DNA of 64,000 nt. Source: Marinimicrococcus sp033875255. GTDB taxonomy: Bacteria > Pseudomonadota > Alphaproteobacteria > Geminicoccales > Geminicoccaceae. Below, piece after piece: positions 63,141-64,000 of the stretch. Within the stretch, counting starts at the first letter, position 1. Each line of letters opens with the position of its first letter. A program made the translations under genes and the position numbers. Location of the stretch: positions 118,067 through 182,066 of the forward strand of contig JAWZSN010000008.1 of the NCBI GenBank assembly GCA_033875255.1, in the 5' to 3' direction. The notes beneath the pieces were generated by a model. The model saw only the letters and a list, made by a program, of their open reading frames with translations. It made no database searches and was not told the DNA's origin.

Positions 63141-63739
63141 TCCGCCGTGCCCTGCCCGTCCCACGCCGCCGCCGCGGCGAAGCCGCCACCCGGCCCCTCG
63201 ATGGCGTCGATGAAGGCGCTGCCCTCCGGATCGACGAAGACCGGGTTCTTCGGATCGGGGTCGCTCGCCGGATCGTGCCCGGGCTCGGCCATCCGCGAGC
63301 GGGCCTGCTCCCGCGCCAGGCTCTTGTCCCGGCACAGCCCGTGCAGATAGCCGGGCCAGCTCTGCGAGGCCACCAGCACCTCCCGCTGCTCGATCAGGGC
63401 GGCCAGCTCGATCTTGGCGTAGCCGTAATCCTGCCGCGCCCGCCGCCGCGCCTGGCCCCAGATCTTCGCCTGCTCCGCCACCGACCGCCGCTCCTCCACC
63501 GGACACCCCGCCGCCCGCTCCTCGCACTGCAGCTCCAGGCCCCGCAGCCGCTCCTGCCGGTGCATCGCAAAGATCATCTCCCGCCCCCAATGCACCTCGA
63601 CCGCACAGCGCGGATCGTAGCGCCACCGCAGACTGTCCCGCAGCCCCTCGCCCCGCGCCAGATCCTCCCCCGCCCACGCCACCATGAGCGGCCGCGGCCG
63701 AAAGGTGACGACGTCCCCAGGATGCTCGGCAGTCTCCAT
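63008..63739 (-). CDS. Protein of unknown function
   Basis: 243 residues from ATG 63739 (GAGGAAG upstream). Not recognised. The N-terminal 170 residues look like a genuine globular protein: VVTFRPRPLMVAWAGEDLARG, RYDPRCAVEVHWGREMIFAMHRQERLRGLELQCEERAA, AKIWGQARRRARQDYGYAKIELAALIEQREVLVA, WPGYLHGLCRDKSLAREQ. Two helices with many Arg, Glu and Gln follow a cysteine-containing centre. An acidic DPASDPDPKNPVFVDP linker and a Gly/Pro/Arg-rich tail, which runs into the 178-bp repeat array, end the protein. The tail is probably unstructured and the true end may have been altered by the repeats. Confidence 0.55.
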   Translation of the reverse strand: METAEHPGDVVTFRPRPLMVAWAGEDLARGEGLRDSLRWRYDPRCAVEVHWGREMIFAMHRQERLRGLELQCEERAAGCPVEERRSVAEQAKIWGQARRRARQDYGYAKIELAALIEQREVLVASQSWPGYLHGLCRDKSLAREQARSRMAEPGHDPASDPDPKNPVFVDPEGSAFIDAIEGPGGGFAAAAAWDGQGTAEGAASPGGKDEPDAPPSPGPSPWRTRCRRRPRAGARPFGAALPR

Positions 63740-63832
63740 GGCTTCCTCGCGAGGTTGGAGAGGGGGAGCGCGAGGATAGCAGATGGTAGGAAACAATGCC
63801 ATGACCACGGAGCCGGACGCGCCGGCATCGCC

Positions 63833-63872
63833 CGCAAGGCGCTGCGCGCGGCTGCCTTTTCTTTATTTCTGT
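63833..63872 (+). repeat. Isolated copy of the repeat core at the IS boundary
   Basis: GCAAGGCGCTGCGCGCGGCTGCCTTTTCTTTATTTCTGT matches in layout the core of the 178-bp units (GCAAGGCCCTGCGGGCGGC then a T/C tract) and the terminator at 61688. The copy stops where the IS5-like end begins, so the element probably inserted in or beside it. Confidence 0.55.
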
Positions 63873-64000
63873 CAGAGCCCGACTCAAAACTCTATGAGGC
63901 GTGGCAATACCTTGCGAGGCGGCGCGTGGTGAGGCGGATGTGGGCGACCATCATCCAGCCTTCGGCGCTGGCGGTGGAGGTTTCCCAGTCCTTGGCGAGA
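63873..64000 (-). mobile_element. End of an IS5-family-like insertion sequence (partial)
   Basis: The terminal sequence CAGAGCCCGACTCAAAACTC at 63873 resembles IS5-type inverted repeats with AGAGCCCGACTC. It is followed inward by the transposase 3' end. The other end lies outside the window, so the target duplication cannot be checked. Confidence 0.6.
63892..64000 (-). CDS. IS5-family transposase, C-terminal end (partial)
   Basis: The last 35 codons before a TAG at 63892: LAKDWETSTASAEGWMMVAH then IRLTTRRLARYCHAS. This matches the usual ending of IS5-group DDE transposases (KDWExS-ASxxAW-xIAxIRxxxRRLAR). The gene reads out of the window on the minus strand. Whether it is intact cannot be seen. 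Confidence 0.75.
   Translation of the reverse strand, partial: LAKDWETSTASAEGWMMVAHIRLTTRRLARYCHAS

Noticed and set aside
62541..63887. A 448-codon minus-strand frame across the repeats and the unknown gene.
   Set aside because: It is in a different frame from the better-supported 63008-63739 gene and consists of repeated Pro/Arg/Ser/Glu-rich units produced by the 178-bp DNA repeat.

Overview
The window is very GC-rich, densely coded DNA from what looks like an alphaproteobacterium with C1 (formaldehyde/formate) metabolism. The main evidence is a tetrahydromethanopterin (H4MPT)/methanofuran gene set typical of methylotrophic proteobacteria: fae, mch, an mtdA/mtdB-type dehydrogenase, beta-RFAP synthase, mfnB, mfnF and a train of ATP-grasp and orphan pathway genes. 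Genes are packed with ATGA, GTGA and TGATG stop/start overlaps, and GTG and TTG starts are common. I saw no rRNA, tRNA or CRISPR array.

Layout. 0-7.2 kb: an edge-truncated EamA exporter, an amino-acid-kinase-fold gene (MfnE-like), a BCCT betaine-type transporter, a secreted DUF3179 protein, then a tightly coupled trio (DmrB-like flavoprotein, dihydropteroate-synthase-like protein, DUF447 protein) that belongs to the H4MPT set. 7.3-25 kb: a large block on the minus strand, with three tandem M81/MlrC-type metallopeptidases, one complete peptide-type ABC importer core (DppBCDF) and five tandem paralogous solute-binding proteins. Four of the five binding proteins have a recognisable promoter and the other a degenerate one, and each has its own downstream GC hairpin. 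25-35.3 kb: the rest of the H4MPT/methanofuran cluster. The peptide block therefore splits the C1 cluster in two.

35.3-42.3 kb: an Fe3+/polyamine-type ABC importer operon fused to a class III CoA-transferase and a citrate-lyase-beta-like CoA lyase, plus a GntR regulator. 42.4-48.8 kb: an SDR dehydrogenase and a peptide-type ABC system. Its two ATPases carry complementary departures from consensus, which predicts one degenerate and one canonical ATP site. 48.9-53.7 kb: a FadR-type regulator, asparaginase, polysaccharide-deacetylase-family hydrolase, a small MCGLCG protein, a CobW GTPase and a DUF938 methyltransferase. 53.7-61.7 kb: a third peptide-type ABC operon with a dual ATPase, GntR regulator, an M20 carbamoylase-type hydrolase and a thioesterase, ending at a clear terminator. 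61.7-64 kb: a 41-codon membrane protein gene, a fasciclin protein, an array of ~178-bp repeats with terminator-like cores, an unknown gene and the end of an IS5-like element.

How it fits together (inference). Three peptide/ureide-type importers and one Fe/polyamine-type importer, most beside hydrolases (MlrC x3, asparaginase, carbamoylase), suggest a scavenger of small amide or peptide nitrogen compounds. The H4MPT pathway would oxidise C1 units, possibly from methylated compounds such as those taken up by the BCCT carrier. The unit most likely to be undescribed is the five-receptor/one-transporter/three-MlrC array.
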